This document shows positions 46,740 to 58,696 of a stretch of DNA of 64,000 nucleotides, piece after piece. The position numbers and the translations under genes are program-made. Position 1 is the stretch's first letter; every line of letters begins with the position of its first letter. The notes beneath the pieces are model-generated. The model searched no databases, was not told where the DNA came from, and was given only the letters and a program-made list of their open reading frames with translations. The stretch is taken from NCBI RefSeq assembly GCF_003473485.1, contig NC_053047.1, forward strand, positions 42,270,972 to 42,334,971, given 5' to 3'. Source of the stretch: Medicago truncatula. Its lineage: Eukaryota > Streptophyta > Magnoliopsida > Fabales > Fabaceae.

Positions 46740-47030
46740 CTCAATAAGGCAAATGTAGGGATTAACACTGAAATTGAAATTGTAAAGTTCATCAATTGAT
46801 TCAATTCAACCAATCAATTAGCTATTTTAAACCATATCACATGAAATAAAAATTTAAAAACAGATTAGGATTTATTCATTAATCTAGGGTTTTGTTAAAA
46901 ATAAGATTTGGAAAAATTGAAAAGGGTTAATGGGAAGAAGAGAACATACCAAGATCAAGGAGAAGAGAGAAGTGACGGAAGCTTGAAGAGAGTAACACTG
47001 AAGAAGGAAGAAAGACTCAAAGGTTTCTTA
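46740..47030 (-). promoter_or_regulatory. Likely 5' leader region of the MSAP gene (unit A), detached
   Basis: Matches 58480-58765 in unit B. On the minus strand it contains a TC-rich leader ending CATCTTG or GATCTTG before a GTATGTTC donor (near 46950), fitting a non-coding first exon. Because the MSAP start has been lost in unit A, this leader no longer serves an intact gene. Confidence 0.45.
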
Positions 47031-47843
47031 AAAATTGCATTTTTATTAATTTGTGAATTGTGATTGGTCCATGGAAGCAACAAAATAGTGGGTCCCAATT
47101 TTTCAACCAATAAGGAACAAGATCCCACATATTATGATTCATATTTCCAAATTTTCCATGAATTAAAGTCCATCTTTGAGTTGTACCAAAAAAAAAAGTC
47201 CATCTTTGAGTCAATGCTCCAAATCCAATCAACAAAAATAAAATGTTGGAGTCAATGCAAAACTAAGAAAATGTACTTAGGAAAATCATGACGTGACAAA
47301 AATTTCCGTAGATAAAATCAACCACGAACACGACTTTTGTAGTTTAACGAATTATGTAGCACGACACTTTTAATCGAATACATATGTTTGTCATCAACAT
47401 ATCTATTTACATTTAAGTGTTTGTTTTTCAAATAATTAAAGGTGTCGACATCTTAATTTCATTCTTATGTTCAATGTTCATGTCAAAGTAACTTTCAAAG
47501 ATGGAGACAATGATACATGTTAAGATATTAGTAGTAAAATTATAAAAATATAATGTTATTTCAATATAAACTTGCGCACATGAGAGAAACCATAATAAAA
47601 TTTTGTAATTTATGTTTATTATTTTGATCAATAATTTTGTTGTCTAATTAAGAGTGTAGTGTAATATAAATTTTTATGTGTCACTTTCTCCAAGATTTTT
47701 TTAAAACTAAACCCAAAAAAAAAATAGAACTAGCCCAAACCCTAAAGCATGATAAATTGCAAAATTCCCAATTCATAATCCCTAAAAAAACAAACTTTAA
47801 CAACAAAAAACCAAAACCCTCGTATCTCTCTGTCTTTGTTCTC

Positions 47844-48674
47844 ATGGAAACCACTGGTTTGATTCCTCACGTTGGTGAAAACTACACCCTCAAGCTGAAA
47901 AACACAATGCAAGAAATTCTATCAGAACTTCCCAAAGAATCCCCTGAATTTTCTCATTCCAGTGATGCATTACATGAACTGATGCAAACCAAAGTTGACC
48001 CACCTTTTGATGTGATATGGGTCTATTCTGCAATCAAATTTGGTTGCAGAAAATCTCTTAAAGGTGATATCTTGGAACAAATTTCAGCTGCAAAAGCACT
48101 TTTTCAGCTGATTTCTGCTTGTTCAGCTTTTGTTGGTGGTTCAAAGAGTATTGCTTTACTTGCTCCTGTTGTTTTTATAATACATAGTGTTGTTAAGGGA
48201 CTTTTTGAAGTGAAAAAGGAGAAGAAAGTAATGAAGGAAGTGAAATCTTTGGTTGATATGATTCTTGGGTTTATGAGTATTTGTTGTAGTAAAATTTCTG
48301 AAGAGAAAGATTTGGATTTGGTTTTGTCTTTGAATGATTTGGCTCGTCTTTGGGTCGTTGACGACGATGATGATGATGATGAAACAAATGAGGGGTTTGA
48401 AACTTTGTTGCCTCTTGTGAGTAGTGATGTTTGTGGTTGGATTTGTGGTAGAGAGTTTCATGTTGGTTATTTGGCTGGTGCTGTTATGATGGAAGTGTTT
48501 TTGCTTAAATTGTGTTTGTTTTTTGATATGGGAATGGAAAAGAGTGAATTGGAAATGTGCCTTAAGAGTTGGAGTGTTGGCTCAATTTCTAGCTTTCAGA
48601 ATGTGTACTTTTTGGGTGAGGTTTATTTTGTTTTTGGTTTTAATTTCAATTTGGCAGTAAATTTTTTATTTTAG
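47844..48674 (+). CDS. Uncharacterised plant-specific protein, copy A
   Basis: A 276-residue open frame from ATG 47844. It starts METTGLIPHVGENYTLKLK and reads FDVIWVYSAIKFGCRKS, AAKALFQLISACSA, KSIALLAPVVF and EVKSLVDMILGFMSICC, then an Asp run (DDDDDDD, about 48361-48381), then PLVSSDVCGWICGREF and YLAGAVMMEVFLLKLCLFF. It is largely helical with hydrophobic segments. Similar plant proteins of unknown function exist to my recollection. Those continue past YFL, and a possible splice here supports that: donor GT 48616-48617 and acceptor before 49291 give YFLEVLMRTTLETSLPLNSIL, as in the family. Downstream exons are missing, because a carrier gene fragment follows, so the gene may be 3' truncated. 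Copy B is broken. The function is unknown. Confidence 0.75.
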   Translation: METTGLIPHVGENYTLKLKNTMQEILSELPKESPEFSHSSDALHELMQTKVDPPFDVIWVYSAIKFGCRKSLKGDILEQISAAKALFQLISACSAFVGGSKSIALLAPVVFIIHSVVKGLFEVKKEKKVMKEVKSLVDMILGFMSICCSKISEEKDLDLVLSLNDLARLWVVDDDDDDDETNEGFETLLPLVSSDVCGWICGREFHVGYLAGAVMMEVFLLKLCLFFDMGMEKSELEMCLKSWSVGSISSFQNVYFLGEVYFVFGFNFNLAVNFLF

Positions 48675-49290
48675 ACCGTAAAACCTACGAAACATTGATA
48701 CCGACACGTTGACACCAATAATATACTGAGAAAATGAAATATTTGAATATAACTGTATATTTGTCTGTGTCATGTCGGTGTTGCATAGCTTAAAACTTTT
48801 ATCTGGATGATGGATAAATTCCATTCAATGTACTTTTTGGGTGAGGTTTTATTCTTTTTTCTGTTTTGAATATCAATTTCCTACTGCATATTTTAGCTTA
48901 AAACTATGAAACACTATAAAGACACCTACATAACACGTATTAAGACCAATAATAATTTGAGATAATGTATCGAACCACGTGTCTGTGTACCGGATATGCC
49001 TTTTGTGTGAAGTGTCAGCACTACATAGCTTAACTTTTTATCTAGATGAGGGATGAATTCAGTTTATGTTTGGATTGACGACGAGTTCATTAAAATCACG
49101 GTGGTGTTTTGTGATGCTCCAAAGTATAGCTTTTAGCAAAATCACGATGACTCGCGGTGAGTCTGCCAATTTCACCGCCAATTCAAACAGACCAAATCAA
49201 ACATACTTATATTTTGTTTAGCTTGTTTTAATTGTGTTTCTCATTTGTGTTGTTCTTTGTTTAATGTGGATTTATCTTTTGTACAATCAG

Positions 49291-49343
49291 AGGTTCTTAT
49301 GAGGACAACATTGGAGACATCTTTGCCTCTGAACTCAATATTG
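49291..49343 (+). CDS. Likely second exon of the uncharacterised gene (copy A)
   Basis: Between acceptor AG 49289-49290 and donor GT 49344-49345. It joins in phase to 48615 and encodes EVLMRTTLETSLPLNSIL. No further exon was found. Confidence 0.5.
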
Positions 49344-49527
49344 GTTAGTATTTCCATCCTTGTTATTTATTCCATATCTGCAGTGTTATTTATTCCATAT
49401 CGGTTAGAGGTCTCTATAGGGGAGTAGGTATGCATTTAAATCTGCTTGTGTTTGGAACTGTTAATTCAGCAGCAGTATTGTATTTCACTGCTGTGTTGTT
49501 ATTGTAGAACTTTTATGTTAATCATGG

Positions 49528-50122
49528 CCACAGCTCCGACACTCTTTGGAATATTCCCATACGCGGGTTTGAAATTCTACTTCTATGAGGAAATGAAGCG
49601 CCACGTCCCTGAGGATTACAAGAAAAGCATCATGGCGAAACTGACATGTGGATCCGTGGCCGGTTTATTGGGTCAGACATTCACATATCCTCTTGAAGTT
49701 GTCAGGAGGCAAATGCAGGTAACGTGCTTTATTTGGTCGGCTGGAAATTATAGATGGATATTTAGTAACATGATACAAAGTTAACCTGACTAGGTTCAAA
49801 ACCTTGCGGCATCTGAAGAAGCCGAATTGAAAGGGACTATGAGATCCATGGTTTTGATTGCTCAAAAGCAAGGCTGGAAGACCCTGTTTTCAGGGCTGAG
49901 TATCAATTACATAAAGGCGGGAATAATCATAGAACATTAAAGCAATTCACACTATAGGACCATTCTGTGTAACTACGCATTTTTTTTTTTGTTGCAATTT
50001 AGGTTGTTCCATCTGCGGCCATCGGCTTCACAGTTTCTGATACAATGAAATCATGCCTGAGAGAGTACCATCAAGAGATGAAGTGGACTAACAAAAGAAT
50101 CAGCCAACCATCCTCACTTTAG
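49528..50122 (+). pseudogene. 3' half of a mitochondrial CoA carrier gene (CoAc-like), 5' truncated
   Basis: Mitochondrial carrier proteins have three repeats of about 100 residues and import cofactors such as CoA. Exons 49528-49718, 49794-49916 and 50003-50122 give [40 protein letters not shown] (carrier signature Px[DE]xx[RK]), KQGWKTLFSGLSINYIK and VVPSAAIGFTVSDTMKSCLR, ending SQPSSL at TAG 50120-50122. The first half, about 200 residues including repeat 1, is absent; sequence before 49528 is unrelated. The donor after INYIK reads GC (49917-49918) instead of GT. It is a truncated remnant brought next to unit A by rearrangement. Confidence 0.85.
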
Positions 50123-50179
50123 GAATAAGTTCCTAACTCCTCTCAGGCTTCAAACTGGCTTCTTCTTCTCATTCTACTC

Positions 50180-52020
50180 ACATTGTTTTCACATATTATT
50201 TTGGCTGCACATTGCATTCTTTCAGATTGTAAATAGAGATAGAGGTTATTATGCACTAGACCAACAAACAATACCCTGATTCTGATCTCATTGGTTTCAT
50301 TAAAGTAGGAAACAGTTACTATGTGGTTTAGACAGGACAAACTGTGTATGTACAATTAACAAATAAATTGCACTTTTTGAATGTGCAAGTAGAAAAAATG
50401 ATATAGAAATGTTGACATATAGTCACATCCTTTCACTGTATTCAGTTTATCTATGCAGACACTGAAATTCTATTACCTTCCAATTATCGTTGGTTACTTT
50501 AGTTCTGAATTCAACAAGCAATGCTCAATAATATATCCACAGAAACCGATTCAGTATTGCAACATCCTCAGATTTGTGTGGAAAAGAGGAAAGGAAAATT
50601 ATTTACCATACTGTTGGTTACTTTAGTTTTTTGTAGTCTAACAATCATGTAGGATGCGACAAAGGAAATAAACTATATAGGTTAATTGATTGCTGAAAGA
50701 AAACTCTGTTTGATCTTCCCAAACATGGATTTCAACCTTATGCATTTTGGTAGCAAACAAAACAATCTAGCGATATATCACCAGATCAGAGTAACTACAT
50801 TTGAGTACTTTTTACCAACACTACAAATAATATCTCCACTGGAACATTCTCATTTTTTTTGCGGCACATTGCATTATTTCAGATTGTACATAGAGATAGA
50901 GGTTGCTATGCACTATACCAATAAAAAGCACCTTGATTCAGATCTAATTGAAGTAGGAAATAATTTTTATGTTGTTTAGATAGGACAAACTATGTATGCA
51001 CAATTAAAGGATAAATTGCACTTTTTGAATGTACAAGTGTGCGGGAATGTATTCGGTTTATTCTTCTATGCAACCACCATATTTCTATTACCTTCCAATT
51101 ATCTCTGGCTATTTAATTCTCAACTTAATTAGACAAGCCACGATCAATAAGATATCTACAGAAACTGATGTAACATTACAACATGCTCATGTTTGAGTGG
51201 AAAAGAGTAAAGGCAAATTATTAACTATACTGTTTGGCTTTTGAACTATTTTCGTCTTAAAAACATGTACTCCCTCCATCCCTAATTATAAGACCCATTT
51301 GATAATTTTTTTTGTCCCTTTTTATAAGACCCATTTGTTATTTCCAACTACATTAATTATTTCTTTACCTACATGCCCCTATTTATTATACATATTTTTC
51401 TTCAATCAGCAATAAATAGCATATGGAAAACATAAACTAACTCTCTCTCTTAAGGATAAAATTGTAAAAACAATAGTGATTAAAAACAACTTTAATACAA
51501 ATATTGACTTTCTTAATTCCCGTGATTTTAGCAAAAGGGTCTTATAATTAGGGACGGAGGGAGTATAACAAATAAAGGAAGCTAAATATGTTAATTCATA
51601 AATGGAACAAATTTTTTTATCTTCCCAAACATGTATTTGAACCTTACACCTTTTTGGCAGAACCACAACAATCTAGCAGAACCTTACACCTTTTTCCCAA
51701 ACAGAGTATCTACATTTGAGTGTTTGTTTTCAACACTACGAATAATCTCCACAGGAGCATTAGCTACATAGATTAATTCATAGATGGAACAAAAATTTCT
51801 TTGATCTTCCCAAACATGGAGTTGAACCTTACACATTTTTGGCAGCAAACAAAAAACAATTTAACAATATATCATCAGATTAGAGAGTATCTACATTTGA
51901 GTACTTTTTACCAACACTACCAATAATCTGCACAGGAACATCCTTCTTCTTATTCTATTCAAATTGTTGTTCACATATGTTAGTTGCACATTGCATTCAT
52001 TCAGATTGTACATAGAGATT
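50180..52020. repeat. Degenerate repeat array between the carrier and PPR genes
   Basis: At least three related units: about 50180-50866, 50867-51700 (with a MITE inside) and 51770-52020. Shared landmarks are CACATTGCATT..TTCAGATTGTA followed by ATAGAGAT; TTTAGACAGGACAAACT or TTTAGATAGGACAAACT; GCACTTTTTGAATGT; GATCTTCCCAAACATG; and ACATTTGAGTACTTTTTACC. An extra displaced piece is at 31478-31765. No protein is encoded. Confidence 0.85.
51268..51565. repeat. Stowaway-like MITE within the array
   Basis: The ends TACTCCCTCCATCCCTAATT and AATTAGGGACGGAGGGAGTA are inverted repeats flanked by TA. It interrupts a repeat unit, so it is younger than the array. Confidence 0.85.
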
Positions 52021-53340
52021 GCACATTTTCCATCTTTGAAATGATGAAATCTCTTGTTGTCCCTCACAATGAGTTTCATTCCCACAATCTTAGACATGAA
52101 TTTGATAGCATTGTGACAGTCTCCACATATACGTAGATTCTTGATAATTCTAAGCATAGTCCTTGGCGGAGTACTGATGAGACCATAAGCTATTGCCAAA
52201 CGCTCGCTATGATATCGCAAGGCTTTCTCCTTTTCCTCCTCATCAATATCATGGAGTACGTATCTCGTATCAGGAACATAACCTGCTTCCCTAATCTGCC
52301 CAGTCAAACCTCTCAATTTCACATCATTGTCTTCTTTTATACGGCATATTACACCGATATTCACTTACTCTATTCTTCTCCTCCAGCATGTTAATTGCAG
52401 ACTGCTTCTTTCTCTGAGGGAGAGGCATTTTATCAGCAGCAGCTTTCGAAGGATCACGAACAGTTAACAACTTAGCACGATCCTCGCGTTCTAAGTCTCC
52501 ATAAATTCTCGCAAAATTTCGAAGAGTCTCCCAAACATCAACCCCGGCTTCAATTGGCATATTCTCAATAAACTCCTGAGCTTCATCCAACGGACCAGCA
52601 CATCCAAAAATATTAACAACCCCCAAATAATGCTCCATCCCTGGAACAATTCCATACTCCTTCATCGATTCAAACTGCATTAAACCTTCTTCCACACCGT
52701 CGACCAACGCACACACAGCCAAAACCAACGCAAAAGTTTCCTCATCAGGCACTACCCCTTGTTGCCTCATCTGCTTAAAAACCAACAAACCATCAATCCC
52801 TAAACCATTCACATTATATCCACCAATCATCAAATTCAACGAACCGACATTTCTGTCAGGCATTTTATCAAACACTTTCCGCGCATCCTTCACACTACCA
52901 CATTTCACGTACAACCCAATCAATCTATTACACAATTCAACATTCCCTCCGAATTTCGACCTTCTCAAGAATTCATGAACCCTTTTCCCTAATTCAAGCG
53001 ACTTCAAATCCTCACATAATTTCAAAAGCGAAAGAAAATCACTGTAATCAGCAAAAGCACCTTGACCCATTAGTTCTAAAACTTGATTTACGTTACCCTC
53101 TTGAAGAAAATGCGCAAAGTTTACATTTTTATGTTGATGGGGGGCTTGATGATGGTTCAATTTTGGTTGGATTGAAGGGTTACCCATACGTAAAGGTTGA
53201 GTTTTTCTGGGAGTGAAACGAGAGTTGTTAGTGCCGTTTTGACGAGGGTGAAGGTTGGTGGCATGGTGAATAGCATAGGTGCAGAAAGGAGTGGAAGAAG
53301 ATGAAGATGAAGCCATTGATGCTTGAAGTTTAAGCTCCAT
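51891..53340 (-). pseudogene. DYW-type PPR protein (At2g15690/DYW2-like), frameshifted, C-terminus replaced
   Basis: PPR-DYW proteins edit organellar RNA. From ATG 53340 (MELKLQASMASSSSSSTPFC) the frame reads NVNFAHFLQEGNVNQVLELM, LKLCEDLKSLELGKRVHEF, PPR units (LIGLYVKCGSVKDARKVFDKM, LVFKQMRQQGVVPDEETFAL) and [15 protein letters not shown]. An extra base near 52340 (in CCGTATAAAAGAAG) shifts the frame and stops it at 52324. The next frame carries the deaminase-like part: [12 protein letters not shown] (HxE), [17 protein letters not shown] and [12 protein letters not shown]. The usual CSCGDYW end is gone. At 52021 the sequence passes into the repeat array, and the frame runs on to 51891 with unrelated residues. 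Residue changes (NVGSLNLM for NVGSWNLM) also suggest decay. There is no intron. Confidence 0.86.
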
Positions 53341-54248
53341 GGAAATGCTACTGTTACTATCTTCTATCCATTCGTGAAATACAAACTAAGATTAATTTTG
53401 ATGAGTAAAACTCCTTTTATTTTAACAAAAACAACTAATAACCAAATTTTTAAAAGGTGGCCGAAGTTTGAATCAGATATATGCCTTTATCAACTGTGTT
53501 AAGTCTCATGAGGATGAATAGTTGTTAAATTTGTTTGTATCGAATTAATTTATAGCATAGACTAACTTAAAAGATTTAATATAGTAATGTAGTCTAGAGA
53601 TTTGTACAAAAAAAAAATATAGTTTAGAGATTACTTAATATTTTTATAGTTTATAGATAAAATTGATTGTTTAATTTATTTATTTGGTTACAACTTATTG
53701 TTTATGCAATGCTCGAGAGATTAGTTGCGCGTAGAGGATATCTGATTTACACTAAACTGATTGTTTATTCAATAATAAGAGTTATTTTATACCTCAATTA
53801 AATAAGTTTTTTTTGTTAACAAATCAAAATGAGATTAAAAACAACCTTGGATGTTTCCACCCGTGCAAAGAGGAGGAACACCATGTTCAAGTATTTAACA
53901 AAACTAAAAACATTTGTTAATAGTCTCATTAATGATTATTGAAATATTCGATCGATGGCAATAAATATCTATTGATTGTTTCTTTACTCTATTAATACAT
54001 AAGGAAATTCAGATGTGGGATGTGGTGGTAAGACTGTAAATTGATTGTCAAAATTTTCAAAAAAGGATGTCAATAATCTCAACATTTAACACCCGAGGGA
54101 ACATCTTAAACATCACTATAGTTTAGCTGGTATACCCTCACTCTCATACATAATTGCCTCACTGATAAAATACATGTAGATAGCAAATCCTTGATTGGAA
54201 TATGAATCACTCAAAAGTGGTGATTGTAAAGTCCTCATTTGATTGCTT
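53341..54248. other. Intergenic, nothing supported
   Basis: AT-rich upstream region of the PPR gene. No gene recognised. Confidence 0.4.
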
Positions 54249-54368
54249 CAGAATATTCCTACTTCCAATCTCTCTTGGTCTCTTGGGTGTAGTACATGTA
54301 ACAAAACACTGGAAATGCCTTGAAAATATTCCATAATCAGAAGATGCAGATTTAGTTTATGAGGAGCT

Positions 54369-54578
54369 CTAAAGCTCTGACTTCGAATTCTTCTTTGAAG
54401 AGGTTGTCTTCTTTCCCTTCCACCACCGTTGAATATGATTGGAAACTTTGGTTGCATGTTTCTTAAGTGTCGTGCCCGTGTCCACAATTCCTTTTCTTAT
54501 CTTCTGTTTCCAATCACCTTTTTCATTTTCTTTTGATTTCAAAACTTTTCCCTGTAAGTTGCAGTTTACTCCAAACAT
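54369..54578 (-). pseudogene. Unrecognised basic C-terminal exon fragment (unit B)
   Basis: The minus-strand frame reads NCNLQGKVLKSKENEKGDWK, IRKGIVDTGTTLKKHATKVS, RWWKGKKTTSSKKNSKSEL then stop. It is Lys-rich and looks like a protein C-terminus. Unit A has a frameshifted copy. I do not recognise the parent gene. Confidence 0.4.
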
Positions 54579-54648
54579 CAGTTATTCTAAAACATTTTAA
54601 GTCGAAGTAATCTTAGAAAAACACATTTCAATCACAGAATGAAATAGA

Positions 54649-57118
54649 TTATTGTACCAATTTTGAAGGAAAGTCTGCCTCATCTTCTTCCTCATCCTCA
54701 TCTTCATCGTCATCTTCATTTTCAGCACCGAAATTCTTTTTCATTAAATCATCTCTTGAGTACATTTTCATGCCGGGCGCTCCTGGCATGCCCTGAAGCA
54801 AGAGTCGATTGTGGTATAATCAGAATGTATTAGCAACAGAATGTGTCACAAAGTCATGTAAATATATAAAAAGAAAGAAAAAAAGCAAAATACCTCCATA
54901 GATTTTAGAAGCTTTTCCATTTCAGCCTCCTTAGAAGACTTTGCAACAAATGGTTCACCAGGAGTCCTGTCCTGTAACACACAAATAGAACTTTTGATGA
55001 AAACTTAAGCAAAAGGATCATAGAGGGTGAAGCTTTAATACCTAATTCAAACAATAATACTAGGTGCATGTTAAGTTAAATACTATCATAGCAGAAACAA
55101 AGTTATAGCTTCCAAATTACATAGTCCGAAGTAGGGATAGTTATAGATAGAGTACAGAGTCCAAAGTAAGGATACTCTAACTGATGTATTAGGGAGTTTG
55201 GGTCCTAAAGTGCAAACAAGGTGAGTGTAGAGTGGGGTGTGTTGTTTGCCGATAGAATAATAACAGTTTAGAACATAAAATCCAAATAAATCAGCATTTT
55301 AGTGCTTAAAATTGTATTGGTCGGTAAATTTAGTCCCTCAATTTTGTGAACTAGAAATTTAGTCTCTTAAATAGAACAATGCCAATCAATACATTCCTTT
55401 ATTCAAATTTAACACCACAATTTTAATAGTCTTATGCTTATTTTGTTTTAACAAAAGACTATTCAAGTCAATATTTAGATTTTTCAGTGATTATGGATGA
55501 TTACTAAAGAGATATTTTGAATGAGTGACAAAATTGATTGGTGTTATTTAATTTAAAGGACTACATTGTTCTTTTGTGAATTTAAGGAACTAAATTGCTT
55601 GACTCTTACAATTTCAAGGACCAAAATGCTGATTTACTCCATACAATCCAAACACATGGATATAAAATCCAGTTCATAAGAAATCAAAGGGAATGGTGGA
55701 GAAGCAGGGTTCTGTTGCACAGGAGTTAAGAACGCATTGACGTGCGAAAGTATTTCTTGGACTGCATTAGTGTCGGTTGTGGCATTCTTTTTTGAGAGGG
55801 TCTGTTGTGGCATTGAAAATAATAAGGTATGAAACACTTAGGTATAAACTTTCCCTATATTTGAATAAAATAAAATAATATTGCTCTAAATATCCAAGAT
55901 AAAGCAATATCAGTGCCAACACACATATTAAACTTTCTGTTTTTTGTATTTTGTGATTTTGTTTTTGTTTTTGTTTTCTTGTTCGACAATGAACCCTATA
56001 AACTCAAGTTGAATACTACATAAAGTGCATACACCATACATTGCTGATTTACTACATAAAAGACAATTAAAAATATCTATCACAAATTCGCAATCAACCC
56101 GGATAAGTTAGTTACTGGGTGTATTTATTTCAGTTAATAATTACCTTAGGGACAGGGGGTGGCTTGGTATTGCATGCTTTGCTAAGGTCTTTGCACAGAT
56201 AATTGGTTAATGAGTCAATATCAGGCTTGGAACTATATAGATATTCAGCAACATCGGTATCAGAATATCCCAAAACCTGCAATACCAAATTACTAATTTA
56301 GTAATCACAAAACCAACAAAGAATTAGAAGTGAAGATATTTGAAATATACAAATACATAACCAGCAGAGAAAGCACAATTCAGATCATGCATGGTGCACC
56401 ATCAACACTGTTCTGAATTGATATAGAATAAGCATTAATGAAACTTGTTCCTTTTTTTCTTCTCTTCCTATACTTTTTTCGTTTCAGAACCAATAGAGAC
56501 AAAAAAGTGCAATTCATTGGCAAGAAAGTACCATACCTCCTGACAAGCACGCTCAACTGTCTATCATTCAGAATTGCACTGTCCTTCAGAATCATGTTCT
56601 TCCAGCTGATAAACACCGAAAAATGGGGTAGCAATGTCAAACTACCAAACAAATAATCCACAGTTTATTGATCATACATATTGAAAAGTTGGATCCTCTC
56701 ACCTCCAACCTATCTGCTTTTTCTACAATATCTATACGCAATATCCAATCTGCTTCAACCTTTTTCAGATTACAAACATTCTCTGCTATCTCAATGATTT
56801 GGTACTCTGAGATCTAACAACCAATAACACACAAAGTCAATTATAGTGCATACAATCCACACAAAAAACCTACACTAGACAATGAAGCACAAAATAAAAA
56901 TAAAAGAACAAAATAACAACCTTCTTGGGGGAAATCTCAGCTTTCTTGCTCTGAACTTGCTGATACAACTGTTTTGCAAGTATCTCACAAACTTGACACT
57001 TTATGTACGGTACATCCTCCTTTCTAGCGATCCCAACCGGTTTTTTGGCGCAGTGTGAAAGAGGAATCCATGATGCAATCACCACTGATACAACTAGAAG
57101 CCAAAACACACCCTTCAT
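54649..57118 (-). pseudogene. MSAP/Canopy-like saposin gene, copy B (complete ends, tandem stops in exon 3)
   Basis: Same family as copy A. Six exons, in transcription order: 57118-56921, 56813-56703, 56605-56537, 56276-56145, 54971-54894 and 54792-54649. The N-terminus MKGVFWLLVVSVVIASWIPL is a clear secretory signal peptide, followed by CAKKPVGIARKEDVPYIKC and CQVCEILAKQLYQQVQ. Exon 5 reads RTPGEPFVAKSS and MEKLLKSME. Exon 6 reads MPGAPGMKMYSRDDLMKKNF, then an acidic Asp/Glu tail, ending KLVQ at TAA 54649-54651. In exon 3 the normal Cys-Lys pair of CNSECKTVER has become TGA TAG (positions 56561-56566 on the plus strand read CTATCA), so translation would stop after about 115 residues. All splice borders are intact. 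A non-coding leader exon at about 58697-58770 is likely. Confidence 0.88.
55275..55640. repeat. Foldback repeat in the MSAP intron (copy B)
   Basis: Counterpart of 42020-42385. Confidence 0.7.
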
Positions 57119-58696
57119 CCTCCCAACCAGTAGCGTGTCTAGAACCCTTGGTCAGCGGGGGCAAACTATTTAAATAAAAGTTAATAATTATAATCATACA
57201 TATGAAAATAAGATCAACAATATATATTCCAATTTAAACTATTCTAACGATTACGTTACTTTTTTCGTTATCAATAAATACCTCTGTTCATGCAATAAAA
57301 AGGCAGTAAATATTTCATATCATAGCTCAATTAAGTGATAACACCTTAAACAAAGAGACACAATCCAGAAACTGTCTTTCAAATTTTTCTTATTAGGTGC
57401 TCTCGATTTATATTTCACAAACCAAGATGAGTTATCAATTAAAATCAATATAACATTCAAGAACAAAAATAAGGAAAAAAAACTACAGAAGTCTTAAAGA
57501 ATACATAGCCATAAGACTAGCCAATGTTTTGGTTAAATACCAAAGTTCCACTTTTGTTGCCTTATCTAAAATCAACAAATTGAAATTCACCTGTTAGGAG
57601 AAATGCATAAATCACTTGATCATATATGTAGTCAGATATTTATGAATATAAACCCACTGTTTAAGTTTCCTATTAGGAGAAATGTATAAATCACTTAATC
57701 ATATATAATTAACTAAATACCAAGTTAGTCCTTGAAATTGTAGGGTTATATCAACCTAGTCCCCTACATCATCATTATCCCAAACTGATCAATGAAATTT
57801 CAAATGCATCCTTGATACTATTCACTTAGTTTCAAATTCATCTCTATAGTACCAATTTAATGTCATTCTAGTCCTTACAAATACCAACAGAGGGACAATT
57901 CAATTACAATTTCACTATTTCAGGGATCATTTAGGAATTTCGATAACGTGCGAGACTAGATTGATTCGGTCCTATAATTTCAAGCACCAACTTGGTCATT
58001 TAGTCAATTATATATGATCAATGTTTCGTTCCACTTTTGGAGGACCCAAAATTGATTCTAAAGGTGTAGAATTGATTTTGACATGTTTGGTTCCTATAAA
58101 CTAGAATTAATTTTGCCTCCGGAATTGATTCTACATGAAGCTAGAAATCATAGCTTCTGATTCTAGAATTGATTTTTACACTAAAATTTATTTTTCAACT
58201 CACTTTTACATAAATGTATCCAAACATAAATCACTTTACCTTCAACTCAATTCTAGCCAGAATCCATTCACTCAAAATCATTCTTTCTCACCACAACCAA
58301 ACATTTCTCCCAACAGAGTGGCTTTATACTCCTATTTTTTTTTTCAGAAGCAACAAAAAAAAATATAACACTATATAACAAGGACAGATTAATCATAAGC
58401 ACAATATATGTTGACAAAATCAAAAAAGAAAAAAATATATCAATTGCAAAAAAAAATAAAAAATGCCATATATAATTTCAATAAACTCAACAAATAAGAC
58501 AAATGCAGGGTTTAACAGTAAAATTGAAATTGTAAGGTTCATCAATAGATTCAATTCAACCAATCAATAAGCTATTTTAAACCATAGTCACATGAAATAA
58601 AAATTAAAAAACAGATTAGGGTTGATTTATTAATCTAGGGTTTTGTTAAAAGAAAATTGGGAAAAATTGAAAAGGGTAATTGGAAGAAGAGAACAT
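57119..58696. other. Leader intron of MSAP copy B with repeats
   Basis: Contains a MITE-like element at 57705-58011 (ATAATTAACTAAATACCAAG versus CTTGGTCATTTAGTCAATTAT, inverted) and a direct duplication of AGGAGAAATG(C/T)ATAAATCAC at about 57597 and 57676. 58020-58320 is a dispersed repeat rich in AGAATTGATT. No gene was seen. Confidence 0.5.

Larger units (their letters stand above)
41178..49055. repeat. Segmental duplication, unit A
   Basis: Matches unit B (54370-60213) in the same order and orientation: basic C-terminal exon, MSAP gene, leader region and uncharacterised gene. Unit A has extra DNA at 43893-46553. The units are about 13.2 kb apart in direct orientation. Confidence 0.88.

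Noticed and set aside
48156-48461. Minus-strand open frame over the uncharacterised gene
   Set aside because: Low-complexity antisense shadow of the plus-strand gene; the same in copy B (59303-59572).
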